DNA of 64,000 bases from Plantago ovata (lineage: Eukaryota > Streptophyta > Magnoliopsida > Lamiales > Plantaginaceae), in the NCBI GenBank assembly GCA_028274465.1, contig CM051456.1:67318753-67382752 (forward strand), in the 5' to 3' direction. The notes under the pieces are model-generated. The model was not told where the DNA came from. It searched no databases and was given only the letters and a program-made list of their open reading frames with translations. Position numbers and translations under genes: made by a program. How positions within the stretch are numbered: the first letter of the stretch is position 1; the number at the start of each line of letters is the position of its first letter. Of the stretch, positions 42,095 through 53,756 are shown in pieces.

Positions 42095-43556
42095 TCCGAC
42101 TCAGTGTCAGCATGTTCAACAAGTGCAACCTTTCTTAGGTCTGCAGCGATGTCACTTGATGGTCAAGTGTTGTATCCTCAAGATTATCTACTACGTAGAC
42201 ATCATCGATTCTTCCTAAGGCAAGATTTGCATTTCCACTGCCTTTTCGTCTTTCTTCAGTAATTGTATCCAAATTGATTGGATTTGCAGAAGTGTCAGCA
42301 GATGCTTCTACATCAATTACTTGAGTAGGTTGCTTTTCAGCAACCACTGTTGTATCGTCATCGGGAACATCATGGATGATAGGAATTGATTTCCTAGTCG
42401 TTGTGTTCTTCCTTAGGAAGGTTTTTGTCCGGGCTTTCTTAGGGACAGAATCAGCTGATGAGGTTGCAGTTTGAGTATCATCATCAGCTTTCCTCTTCTT
42501 AGTCTTCTCGCTGGTGCCTTTTGCATCAGCAACACTTGTTTCAGCAACTTTGGAACTAGTTGCGTTCTTTGACTTCTTTGATTTGTCAGCATCTTTGGGT
42601 CCATTCTGTTTGTAAAAAGCTCTTCCCATATTGCACATCGATTTCTTAATCGGCAATGGTTTCTCAGCTTGATTTGAAAATGTTCTAAGATGTAACAAAT
42701 CTTCAGTCCATACTGGGAATATTGGTGAGGCAGAATTGTCTTCCACCTTGACTTTGAATATCACAACACATTCAACTAATTTTTTGAAGATGTATTTTTC
42801 CCAGTTGATGTCGTTTTTGTTTTCATGTATATGCCTCAACAATGGCCATCTTTTCAGGCCAACTTGATCTATTGCTCCGACTTGAGAATCTAGGACTTTT
42901 ATGAGCAGCAAAGCTACCAGTCCAAGAGCGTAAGAGAGATACTTTCTCTTTGTGAATTTGTCCCATGAAACATGAGCAATCTCTCCTCGTTTCATCTTTT
43001 CATTTGTGACATCACTGTAGAAAGTCTCAATTTCTTCCACAGTGGCAGTGATGTCATCTTTTGTTCCAGTAGTTGCAATCAGAAAGATGTTAGCTAAATC
43101 AATCCATTTCAGGATGATTTTCTTTCCGTGAACTTTTGTAGAAATCACTTCTTCAGTGATTCCTCGTTCATCAGTACTGGTTTGGATTTCCGCATTGTTG
43201 TAGAATTCCATTGTATCCACCATACTCACCATTTTTGGGCGAGCAGTGATAAATGGAAGTCGGCCTTGTTTGTTATTGCAATTCAACGCCTAGAGATTTT
43301 CTTCACCACATTCTTGTTGATAGAAGTATCTGATATACTTCTCTTTGGCAAAACCTCCCCATTGCATAATCTGCTCACACTTTTCAGTGTTGAGATATGC
43401 AGGAGGCATGGGTCTTTTTTTGATTCGATTACGGGCTAGCATGATTTTTTCCGTGTTCTTCGCCAGAGATGAAGCCGGTGTTGAAGCAGTGCTTTTTCCA
43501 CCACTGTCTTCCTTGGAGGATTAGGTGTTCTTTGTTGTTTTCCTTTTGGGAGCTAT
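42095..43556 (-). pseudogene. Extra ORF of copia-1, upstream part
   Basis: The minus-strand frame begins at 43556 with IAPKRKTTKNT (the start codon position reads ATA). It has a TAA near 43523 and a TAG at 43289-43287, is otherwise open to 42135, then shifts by one base near 42150 and runs into element C. The basic start, MVDTMEFYNNAEIQTS, and EVISTKVHGKKIILKWIDLANIF repeat the E-F-Y ... V-x-G-x-x-I ... I-F layout of the extra ORFs in elements A and C. The second half is lysine/serine-rich with likely nuclear signals (KKRKADDDTQ, PKKARTKTFL). The TATA-like TATATAA sequences just upstream (43558-43569 and 43711-43720) could be an internal promoter. Function is unknown. Confidence 0.65.
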
Positions 43557-43569
43557 CTCTTTATATAGT

Positions 43570-44504
43570 ATGAAAAATAAGGGGTAAGAGTACGAATTTG
43601 AGATGCTTTTCTTTTTGACCGGAGGTACAGTGTTTCAGAGCACATGCTTGTGAAATTTGCAGAGAAATGAAATGTGGAGTTAAAGAATTTTGTCTTTTGT
43701 CTAACTCCTCATTTATATAGTATCTCTGTTATGTGAGAAACTCAATGGTTTTGAGTTCTCAGCAAGAGTAAAACAGGGAAACGTTGAGTTAGTGGAGCCT
43801 TTGCATTAAATGCATAGTGGTCCACTAGCCCGAAACTTTCAGAGCCTGTTTTCACTTTATGACATTAACCGTTGGATCATCAACTGTCTTAAAATCAATG
43901 GCCACGATTGCATTTCATGTCATGATTAATAGCGAGTTTATCTGTGCCATGATTAACGTCACGATTAGATTTTACCTTGAATCAAGTGATTTACTCTCTT
44001 TTACTTAGAAGCTAATAGCTTGCTGAAGTATTAGAGGATCTTTTCAACGATTCTAAACGTTCTAACTTTAGCATTTACTTTATAAGTAACAATCCTTGTA
44101 GTTGTTGAAAATCCCCCTTAATTAAATATCTCATTTTTCTTTGAATCCAAAAAGGTTTCTGAGTTCCCGTTTCAGCAAGTCCCTTTTATAGTGAGATATT
44201 TTAGGTAAATTCTTTTTAAGTGAAAACATTTTTGCTCTTTGCTGAGTTCCCGTCTCAGATTTTTCCTTTCATACTTGAATACCTGTTCAGCATCCTTGAT
44301 TGTCTGAGTACCCGTTTCAGCAATCCAAAGGTTTTTCTTACTGAAGACCTATTTCAGCAAGTGACCAAGTTTCCTAACAAATGACCAGTTTGAAGGATTT
44401 ACTTTCTGAATGCCTGTTTCAGCAAACACTTGTGTACAACCATCTTTTAAGCAACTATTGGCCTGCTGAGTAACCGTTTCAGCAGCCAATCGAATGTGCC
44501 CTTT
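43570..44504 (-). other. Spacer between pol and the extra ORF of copia-1, with repeated hairpin motif
   Basis: There is no coding sequence. Between about 44150 and 44490 a motif of the form CTGAGTNCCCGTTTCAGCAA recurs about six times at 50-70 bp spacing. Its ends TGCTGA/TCAGCA are complementary in the best copies. The leader of the extra ORF, with TATA-like sequence at 43711-43720, lies at the other end. Confidence 0.6.
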
Positions 44505-46921
44505 TTATTGATGTAGTTCAATCAATCCAAGGTTATACCTTAGCATTGCGAACATATTATCTGGAAGGGGCCTCGTAAAGATGTCAGCAAGTTGATCATC
44601 AATACCTATCTTTACAACCTCAATGTCTCCTTTTTCCACATGGTCTCTAATGAAATGGTGTCTAATATCAATGTGCTTTGTCCTTGAGTGAAACTTAGGA
44701 TTTTGTGTGATAGAAATAGCACTTGTATTATCACAAAAGATTGGTGTTTTCTTTGCAGAAATACCATAATCTCTTAGTTGTTGTTGAATCCCAAGGATTT
44801 GAGTAGTACAACAACCAACCGCAATGTATTCAAATTCAGTGGATGAATTGGCCACATAGGTTTGCTTCTTGCTGAACCATGAAATTAGTCTTGTACATAG
44901 AAACTGACAGGTTCCAGAGGTACTTTTTCGATCAAGAGTTGATCCACAATGGTCATCATCTGAATAACCAGCCAATTCTAATCAGAATCTTTTGGATACC
45001 ATAATCCAACATTGACTGTGCCTTTGATATATTTCAGTATTTTGAATGCTTTCTTGTAGTGTGATTCTCTAGGGTCAGATTGAAATCTTGCACATACACA
45101 AACAACATACTAAATGTCAGGCCTCTTTGTTGTTAAATACAGTAAGGAACCAATGAGCTTCTTATACTTGTGGTCATCTACACTTTTGTCTTCTTTAGTA
45201 TAGCGCAATTTGGTACCAACACTCATAGGGATCTTTTCAGGTTTCTCTTCCTCTTTGATCCTGAACTTTATGAGCGTTTCCTTCGCATACTTTGCTTGAT
45301 TTATGAATATTCCATCTTTTAGTTGCTTGACTTGCAATCCTAGGAAATAATTCAATTTGCCAATCATACTCATTTCAAACTTGTTAGTCATGAGCTTGGC
45401 AAAATCATCACAAAGTTGCTTGTCCTTAGATCCAAAACTTATGTCATCCACATAAATCTGGACTAAGAGTATATTACCATCATGGTTCATGGTAAATAAG
45501 GTTTTATCAACTTCACCTTTCTTGAAGCCATTATCCAGCAAGAACTTAGATAAGGTATCACACCAAGCTCTAGGTGCTTGCTTTAGACCATATACAGCTT
45601 TTTGAAGATTGTATACCATCTTGGTTTCTGAGGGAAGTTCAAAGCCAGGGGGTTGTTCTAGATAGACTTCTTCAGCAAGTTCACCATTTAGGGATGCACT
45701 TTTAACATCCTTTTGGTAAACTATAAAGTCATTATGAGCAACAAAGGCCAAGAAAAGTCTAATTGCGTTCAATCTTGCAACTGGTGCATATGACTCATCA
45801 TAGTCCATTCCTTCAGTCTGACAGTAACCTTGAGCAACTAAACGTGTTTTATTCCTTGTTACTTCACCAGACTCGCTCAGCTTGTTTCTGAACACCCACT
45901 TACTAGCAATTGCTTTCTTTCCTTCCGCAAGGGGTACAAGTTTCCAGACTTTGTTCCTTTCAAATTGATCCATTTCTTCTTGCATTGCCTTGATCCATTC
46001 AGAATGCTTTAAAGCTTCTTCTATGGTTTTGGGTTCAATTTCTGAAACAAAGCAAGAGAACAAAGCTTCTACCTCAACAACTATTGCTTCTTCAGCAAGT
46101 TCATGGTTGGTAGATACTTTGGAGCTAGTCAGTTGGCGTTTGTCAATATCACCAATCACATCCTTAGATGGATGATCTCTAATACATTTGTTAACATGTT
46201 TTCTGCTTTTCGGATCTAGATATGTTTGCATTTCAGCATGTGACTCTTCAGCATGTACTTGTTCAGTACTATTGGTATCTGGTTGTGTCTCTACTGATAT
46301 GGGTTCATCAGCAACTACTTGTTCAGTATTTCTGTTTTGAGGTAACTCATTAGTAGGCACAGGGGGTTGCATAGTTTCAGTAACATCTCGAGCAGCTGCA
46401 TCTTTATTCGAGAATTCCTTATCATGAACTACATTTATCTTGACTTGACTTGGAGTTGGTGTGTCATTGTCAGAATCATTATTAAGTTCAATGAGTTTGA
46501 CATTTCCAACTTTGGATTCAGTTCTTTGCTCAGGTATGAGTAGCTTCTTCATACATTCTGATATTTGTTCTTCAACAGAAGCTCCTTGTGTCTTTTTATA
46601 AAATACAACATGCACTGATTCTTCAATCTTTTGTGCCTTTTTGTTGTAAACTCTATAAGCTTTGCTATGCAAGGAGTAACCAAGAAATATCGCATCATCT
46701 CCCTTTGGTTGAAATGTTCTTAAATATTCTCTACCATTGTTAAGAACAAAGGATTTGCAACCAAATACTCTTTGATGATTGATGTTAGGAGGTCTTCCAA
46801 CAAATAGCTCATAGGGAGTTTTGTTGTATTCCTTAGTTATCAAGCATCTATTTTGAGTATAGCAGGTAGTGTTAATCGCTTCAACCCAATAAGCTTCACT
46901 TATTTCAGTGTCGGCAAGCAT
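44505..46921 (-). pseudogene. Copia-1 pol: end of integrase, reverse transcriptase, RNase H
   Basis: From 46921: integrase C-terminal region ([16 protein letters not shown], then [23 protein letters not shown]), an acidic linker, and RT ([45 protein letters not shown] and the active site YVDDISFGS). A TAG follows PDI at 45110-45112, then KAFKILKYIKGTVNVGLWYPK, a second stop near 44978, and RNase H (AGYSDDDHCGSTLDRKSTSG, TEFEYIAVGC, HIDIRHHFIRDHV). The RT active-site aspartates and RNase H acidic residues are present. Two stops and the missing link to integrase make it inactive. Confidence 0.92.
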
Positions 46922-47892
46922 GGTTCTAGTTGCTTCCTTAAGGGAACGATTTTTCCTTCAGTAACACCATTTTTTTGAGGTGTTCTTAGTGAGGATAACT
47001 GATCTTGTATGACTTTAGAAGTGCAACACTCAGTTATGTACTGGTTTACAAACTTAGTACTGTGGTCTGTCCTGATGATTTTTACCTTGTCATTTTGCAT
47101 GACTTCGAGCTTGTTCAGCAAGTTAGGTATTTCAGTACTTGTTTCTGACTTTTGTTTAATGAAAATTACCCAAGTGGACCTTGAATAATTATCCACCACC
47201 ACAAGACCATACTTCTTGCTAGCGTAGCTTGTTGAAGAAGATTCGAACAAGTCCATGTGCAAGAGTTGTAAAGGTTTTGAAATTGATGGTACTACCTTGT
47301 TCTTGAAAGAAGTTTTGGTTTGCTTACTTTGCTGACATGCAGTGCAAACACCATTCTTCTTAAAAGTAACCTTAGGTAATCCAACTACAAGTGCCTTTTT
47401 AGACAGCTGATTCAGCATCTTGAAGTTTAGGTGACTAGTTCTTTTATGCCATAACCATGCTTTTTCAACAAGGCATTCATGTTCTGAGATCATGCATTTT
47501 TCAATGATTGCTGAAGACCAATCTACATTGTATAGACCTCCTGATCTTATAGCAACCGTGATTACCTTCTTTGTCTCAAAGTAATTAAGTTTACATTCAT
47601 CACTTTTGATTTTGATGAAGTAACCTTTGTCAGCAAACTGACTCATGTTGAATAGGTTGAACTTAAGATTTTTGACATAAAGAACTCCTGTTATAGTAAT
47701 GCACCCTAACTTCACATCACCATAGACTTTAGTAGAACCAAACTCTCCACCAACAAACCTTATTGTTGGACCTTTATTTAACCGTCTATAGTATATAAGG
47801 TTTTTCTTATTTCCCGTCATGTGCTTTCCGCAGCCACTGTCAAAGTGCCAAATTGCATTGTTTGTCTCCGTGGCTGAAGTCTGCACAATCAA
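46900..47892 (-). pseudogene. Copia-1 protease and integrase
   Basis: The protease is recognised by WHFDSGCGKHMTG (usual form DSGCSxHMTG). It is followed by the pre-integrase zinc region (WHKRTSHLNFKMLNQLSKK, C-x2-C at CTACQQSKQ), then the integrase core: LLHMDLFESS (first Asp), IIRTDHSTKF (second Asp) and [12 protein letters not shown] (Glu present, next residues changed from the usual V-E-R-K-N). A frameshift near 46900-46921 separates it from the rest of pol. Confidence 0.9.
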
Positions 47893-47945
47893 GAGTAAAC
47901 AAGTTAATTATCAAAGAGATGTCCATTAACATGTTTAAGAAACGT

Positions 47946-50392
47946 CTAGTGCAAAACCCAAGTCTTGACTATTTCAATCTTGACTTGTTTTTTACTTGAT
48001 GAGGAACTTGATGGTTTAGAACCAAAAGACTTTTGAACATTGCTGGTCAAGTCCACTTTCTGATGTGGTGTCTTGTTTGGTTGACCCTTTTGCTGAGTAC
48101 ACTTTTCAGTAAGTTCTTTTCTAGCAAGGTTCCTTCTAGTCCTAGCATTCTGAGTATTGTTAGTACTCTTAGGCTTGGATTTGTTCATCTCTTTCAAGTA
48201 TCTTTGCTGACTCTGCTTATACTCGTGGAAAATTTGATTTTGCTTGTTTTTGTAACCAAGTCCACTTTTCGGAGTAAGCTGAGTATTTGTCTCCGCAACC
48301 TTACTTTATTCAGGTTTATTAGCAAAGGTCTTCTGATTACTTTTGTTAGTAATCTTGCCTTTAGGCTTAACAAATTGCTTTTTAGCAACTTGTTTGGCGG
48401 ATTGCTTTTCAACATCTCTTTTCTGATCATATTGCTTTTCAGCAACCTATTTACCTTTTGAAGTCTTGTTACTTTGAGTAGCAACACCGGGCTCTTGGTC
48501 ATAGGTACTTGATTGCTTATCTCAGCAACCTTAGATTGAAAAATTTGATAGAGTACTGGTTGACCACTATCTGTAGCACGAACAAAGGTTATTGGTGATT
48601 TGTCTTTACTCAAGAGTATCACGTCATCACCTTCATAAGTGACACCTAAACCTTCTTTTTGAGATGGATCTCTCATATAAGAATTTAGTTCAGTTAGCGT
48701 GTTACTAGCGTTTGCATAAGATTTGAAATTGACTTTCATCTTTTTGATTTCTTGTATTTCAGCAAGTAACTTCAGAATTGAAGACTGGTATTCTTCCAAT
48801 TCTTTGCCATTTGAGAATTTTTCTCTGTGGCTTCAGCAATTAGATTTTTAAGATGCAAAATTTCAACATCTTTCTTTTTTGACTCAACGCTTAGCACGAC
48901 GTACTTTTAAGTAGTGTGCTTAGTCAGAAGATCAACATTCTGTAATTTCTCAGAATTTCTCAAATCTTTCGGTTTCTCCTTGAATTCTATCAAGATCAAT
49001 CTCATCTTCACTTTCTGAATCAGAGTCAGAGGTAGGAGAAATTACCTGATCGGCCATGAGACAGAACTCGTAATTTGACACATCTGGGTAAGTTTCCATG
49101 GCAATTCCACAAACTTCTTTGCCTATCTCCACGTCCAATGTAGCTTCCTCTTCTTCAGTGTCTGAACTTTCTACCTCACTGTCTTTAGAGCTTGTTTCAA
49201 TATAAAGAGCATCGATTTTCGCTTGAAGCTTCTTCTTTTCTTCAGCAATCAAAGCCTTCTTGAACTTTTTCTTCTTTTCATCAGACTTTCCTTTCGTCAA
49301 AGGACAGTTTTCTTTGAAGTGTCCAGGCTTATTGCAATAAAAGTAAAGATCATTGCCAACTGCTGGTTCTTCAGAAGAATTCACTTGCTAATCTTGCTTG
49401 TTCAGCGAGCTAGCTTCATTCTTGTAATTATGGTAGCTGTTACCAAGATGCTTTTTCAGCTTCTCTTTTGCTTTTCACCTTTGAAGTTCCTTACTGATGA
49501 ACTTCTTCATGTTTCTAACTGCAAGAGCATTTTCATCAGCAGGTTCTTTGTCACTCTTCTTTTCAGAAGGTGAAGGCTTGGCAGCAAGAGCAATGTTTTG
49601 CGATTTTTCAGCAAACACACTTTCTATTTGCTTTATCTCATAGTTGACAGTAGCATGGTGAGAGAACAACTCAGTTGGAGAGATGTTTGGCATCCCTTGA
49701 TTTTAGTAGAAGTTCTGAGTGTGAATCCATTCTTGATTCAAACTTATGATAATGGTTTTCACCTTCTCAGAATTTGAATAGAAGTTTCCAACACCTAAGG
49801 CAGCCATTTCACTCATAAGAGTTGTGAATCTGAAATCCAAGTCTTCCAGTGACTCAGTGGCACCTTGTTTGAAGTTTTGAAACTTCAACTTTAGCACTTC
49901 GAGTTTGTTTTCCTTGGTTTTGTCAGATCCAACACTAAAATCTTGAACCATTTTCCAAGCTTCCTTAGAAGTTTTGGCACCCCATAGTTTGCACTGTATA
50001 GTGTCTGGAGTAGATCGAATGATGATGTTTCTTACTTGGCCATAAAGACGGAATCTCTTGTCTTCATCAGAAGTCCATTCCTCTCTTGGTTTTCGTACGA
50101 TTGTGTTGACCGATTCACCTAAGATAGTTTCCTTTCCAGCAGTATCTGTGGTTTTATGACGAAAACTTCTCTCAACTTTAGTGATCGTGATTGGCCATCA
50201 TTTATGACAGTTACCATCTCATCACTAATGGCCTCAAGATGTAGCATCATTTTGTTTCGCCTTTTCTCACAGTTTTCCAGCTTCAACAATGGAGCATCTC
50301 CTAAAGACATCCTGTCAGCAACTACCAAACTTCAAGTGAAAGTGATTTACGGAAAGCACCTAAGGGGATCTAGGTTTAATGTTGAAGGTTAA
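47946..50392 (-). pseudogene. Copia-1 gag, broken into several frames
   Basis: On the minus strand, frames at 50328-50119, 49951-49703 (gag-like KLEVLKLKFQNFKQGATESL, FRFTTLMSEM), 49693-49475, 49384-48950, 48799-48194 and 48197-47946 form one decayed gag. The zinc knuckle reads YFYCNKPGHFKENC: the first Cys of C-x2-C-x4-H-x4-C is Tyr. The long lysine/serine-rich spacer between knuckle and protease is typical of the SIRE lineage. At least five frame breaks are present. Confidence 0.82.
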
Positions 50393-50402
50393 AGATCCTC
50401 CA

Positions 50403-50414
50403 GCTCTGATACCA
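50403..50414 (-). promoter_or_regulatory. Primer binding site, tRNA-Met type (copia-1)
   Basis: The minus strand reads TGGTATCAGAGC two bases after the LTR end CCAACA, complementary to initiator tRNA-Met as in most plant copia elements. Confidence 0.92.
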
Positions 50415-50416
50415 CT

Positions 50417-51892
50417 TGTTGGTCCCTTTAGACAACAAGTAAAGACTAGAGGGGGGGGAGGTGAATAGTATTTAAAAACTTTTGCGTCGTCTAAAACTTT
50501 CTCAGTTAGTACTTATTACTTTTCAGTAATAGGTTTGCTGGTATTTAACTTTCTCAGTAAGTGCTTGTTACTTTTCAGTGACAAGTTTGCTGATACTTAG
50601 AAACAGAGTGCGGAAGTCTTTTACAATAATTGCTTTTGTCAGAAAGCTAGTTTCAACAAGTAAGTAGATAAACAGTGTCAAACAAAGTAATTTACTGAAA
50701 GGTAATTGCAGGAATGTAAATCATACAAACACTTTTATAGTGGTATCTGAGGGTGGCGTAATCCCTCAACTAATCCACTTTGTCCTTTCTAGGACTGAAT
50801 CCACTAAGATAATATATGAGATTCCTTACAAATCCTATCACTCATGATTCTAAAAAACCAAAGCACACCTGCCTTGTTTCCAACCTAAACTAGAGAACTG
50901 TAACCTTGTTCTCCACCAAACTTGGGACACTTAATCAGCAAAACTATGCTTGATTAATTCCCCCTGAATTCCACGTCTGAATAAGGGTGTTTATCAGTTA
51001 GAGAGGTTTGGGATGAGATTACTTGAATATAACTTTGCAGCTATAACAAGTAATCTAAAGAAACTCAACTTGTAATACTTTGCAGTAAGCACGTTTTTCG
51101 TTTCTGGTGTCAAGACTTATTCTAGTTTAGAAGAAAGAACACTTAATAAATTTCTTAGCTTTTGAATGTTCTACTTCTTCACAAGTAGCTTTTGTTTCAA
51201 GCTTAAATCTTGGAACGGATCATTAGGCAGTAAAGAGTAGAGAAGGATTTGAGTGTTTAAAGCACAAGTGATAGTATGATCACGTTGTTGACACACCCTT
51301 CTCCGCAGCCTGATCTCCTCTATTTACAGTGTCTCAAGGGAGCCGTTTGAATTTCAAATTCTAAGACTTGTACCTTAAGATGTCACTATCTTGCTTTTGT
51401 ACTATCATCAGCGCTTTTCATTTGTCTTCTTGTCTTCAAGTTCTTCGTGTGCTAACTTTGCATTTAATGCTCTTTGAAACAATTTCAAATATGAACGTTG
51501 GAGCCAAAACGCAAGTACTCTTGAGCAAGGAGGTCACATATGTTGTCAACAAGTGGTCAGTCTCCGTTTCAGCAAACACAACCTACTCTGTCATATGGAT
51601 TTTCACTCATGCAAGTTGTTGCTGAGAATCTCACTTTCTGAGACAACATGTGCCTTTGTAGATACCTTTCTCAGAATTCTTTTAAGTCTTCAGTCTTCGA
51701 ATCTTCAACTTTCTGAGCGGTTCTAGTACATCAGCAAGTTTAAGAACCTAACTAGTACCTACACTAAGTCTTCAGCAGACGTTCCTCTTTTCAATGTCCT
51801 TAAAATTCTAAAATTTCTATAAGAGTACTACTTGCTGATTTTACTTAATTTAGCATGGTTAATTGGTCATCAAAATTACAAGTTTGCTAAAA
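50417..51892 (-). repeat. 5' LTR of copia-1
   Basis: As written on the plus strand it begins TGTTGGTCCC and ends near AAGTTTGCTAAAA, where the copia-2 LTR has AAGTTTCCTAACA. It aligns throughout with 53757-55296. TCAGCAAG-type phrases are frequent. Length is about 1,476 bp. Confidence 0.88.
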
Positions 51893-52269
51893 AATTTCAC
51901 CCGTTTGTTTTGCTTAGTCAGTTTCTCAGTCAGTTTCTTATATGCACTGACAAAGTGACAGAGTACTACACTCAATTTTCATCTCTCTAAACATTGCCTA
52001 CGATAAAATAGACCTCTATAGTGCTGTCCATCTTGGCATTTTAGTGTGTATCTTGGGGATTTTACGTTGTCTCTTGGGACTTTAGTTCGTATCTTGGGGG
52101 TTTTACGTTGTATCTTGGCATTTTAGATCTTATCTAGGGAGTTTAATACGATGTCTCCTAAACTTTTCAGTTTTAAGTCGTGTCTTGGGATTTTAAGTCA
52201 TTAAATTTTCGGCTGCTCTATTTTCATTTAATTATTCTGGGCGTTTTATGTTGTATCTTGGAATTTTAG
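51893..52269. other. Flank of copia-1 with a degenerate short tandem repeat
   Basis: From about 52030 to 52270 the phrase GTATCTTGGGATTTTACGTT recurs about six times in degenerate form at roughly 30-bp spacing. No gene is seen. It precedes the LINE remnant and may be part of its flank. Confidence 0.45.
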
Positions 52270-52960
52270 TTTATGGAGCTGGATTTCTGCTCTGCGCCTG
52301 CGGCTTGATAAGGAGTCTCTCGAATTTTTTGTGGTTTGTTGTTGGTGTATCTGGTATCGTAGAAATCGACATGTTCACGAAGGCAAAGGTTCAGAACCAC
52401 AAAAAGTTGTACTGTTTGCTGGGCAGTTTCTTCAAAGGTTTCGGGATGCTCGAATTAATCCTGTTCTGGTCCGTACACGCTAAGAAGATGATCAAAATCG
52501 ATCGCAACCAGCTGGACAGGGTGTTTATACACTGAATTCGGATGCTTCATTAGCTGGGGATGAAGTAAAACTGGGAGGAGTGGCGCGTCGACAAGATGAC
52601 AGTGTCATTTTTTGGAGTAAAAAACTGGTACTTTTGTTGCAAAGTCCAGAGCAGGCGGAGGCATTAGCTGTTCGGGAAATTTTGCAAATTGCAGCAGTGC
52701 ATGAATTGGATTCTGTCCAAGATCAGTCTGATTGTATCTCAGTTGTGCAGCAGATTCAGGCTTTAGGTGTTTCTTTTTCTGCGTTGGGTAACATAATTGC
52801 AGACATAACGGAGTTGGCTACAAGTTTTCAGTCCATTCTTTTATCCATGTTCCTAGACATAATAAACAAGTTAGCCCATGTTTTTTAGCTGTAGAAAGTA
52901 TTTGTATTAGGATGGGCCTTGATGAACTGCCTGTAGACAATCGGGATATTTTGTCATGAA
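52270..52960 (+). pseudogene. L1-type LINE ORF2 C-terminus, RNase H-like domain
   Basis: One frame reads WISALRLRLDKESLEFF, WCIWYRRNRHVHEG (the segment after the RT zinc-binding region in plant LINEs), then a TAA near 52482 and the RNase H-like domain: LNSDASLAGDEVKLGGVARR, SPEQAEALAVREILQIA, DQSDCISVVQQIQ. The D-E-D catalytic residues of RVT_3-type RNase H can be assigned (SDAS, AEAL, QSDC). Frame changes follow near 52850. The rest of the LINE is absent. Confidence 0.8.
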
Positions 52961-53756
52961 TGTTTCTCACAAAAGAAGTTGCTTGTTTTATAGCTTTATT
53001 TTCCAATTTACCTGATTGTTACCGATTTTTTCAGTCTCTATGATTTGGCTCTCTATCACTTTTGTTTAATTCTTTTAGATTTTATCCATAAACTTTCATT
53101 AGTCTTAGCTTTGCTAATTAATGAAATGAATTTACGTAACTGTGCTTGGGAAAAGTGGATCAGTACATACTACAATCATACACTGCATAAATATATAGAT
53201 TGAACAGGAGGTCAAGTGTTTTACACAAGGTACTAAATACTAAAGATGTTCAAAATACATATATAGGGATGATCAAATGGAAAGCTGAAAAGCTCCCAGA
53301 TAATAAATCTAGTAGTTCATGGGGAATCAAAAGGTCAGGTCATCTATGAATATACAATTGTAGATACATATGAAGCGCCTGTATTGCTTCCTCCAGCATT
53401 CCCCGGCTGGCTAACCCAGTAATAGGTGTCTTTGTTTGGACCAGAAATCTTGTATATGTAAATAGAGAAACAAGCTCCGAGTTATATTCACACGCTCTGT
53501 AATGAGTGTATACTCTGATAAATATGAACAGGGACAGACCTCTCGAGAGCAGTTCGCATGAGTAGCAAGCTCCAAACCCGCTTAACAGTCGCTCCTTCAA
53601 CCATGAACTTAGGACTATCAGAATATTTCATTAAACATAAACAGAACAGGACCTAAAGTACCTACAACAACAACATAAATGTAGTCAAAACATGTCAGAC
53701 CTTCATTAAGCAACATATGTACATTATAAAAGATATAAACGTACCCATATGGTACT
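52961..53756. other. AT-rich sequence between the LINE remnant and copia-2
   Basis: The first part (CTAATTAATGAAATGAATTTACG, about 53110) resembles the usual 3' end of plant LINEs. No gene is recognised in the rest, and no target duplication for copia-2 can be checked because its other end is outside this copy. Confidence 0.35.

Larger units (their letters stand above)
23761..51892 (-). mobile_element. Copia-1: SIRE/Maximus-like Ty1/copia element with nested insertions
   Basis: On the minus strand the order is 5' LTR (51892-50417), tRNA-Met primer site, gag, protease-integrase, RT-RNase H, a repeat-containing spacer, an extra ORF, and a truncated 3' LTR (24780-23761). The copia order (integrase before RT), the long gag and the extra ORF after pol are typical of the SIRE/Maximus lineage. 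Element C (25453-42089) interrupts the extra ORF with a TATTT duplication. Many frameshifts and stops show that it is defective. Its outer 3' end is lost in a rearrangement with element A. Confidence 0.88.

Noticed and set aside
51893-51912. Sequence beyond the copia-1 5' LTR that looks like a polypurine tract (AATTTCACCCGTTTG), suggesting a tandem copia element sharing an LTR
   Set aside because: The similarity is only about a dozen bases with changes in the G-run, and the following sequence does not match the extra-ORF 3' region of copia-2.
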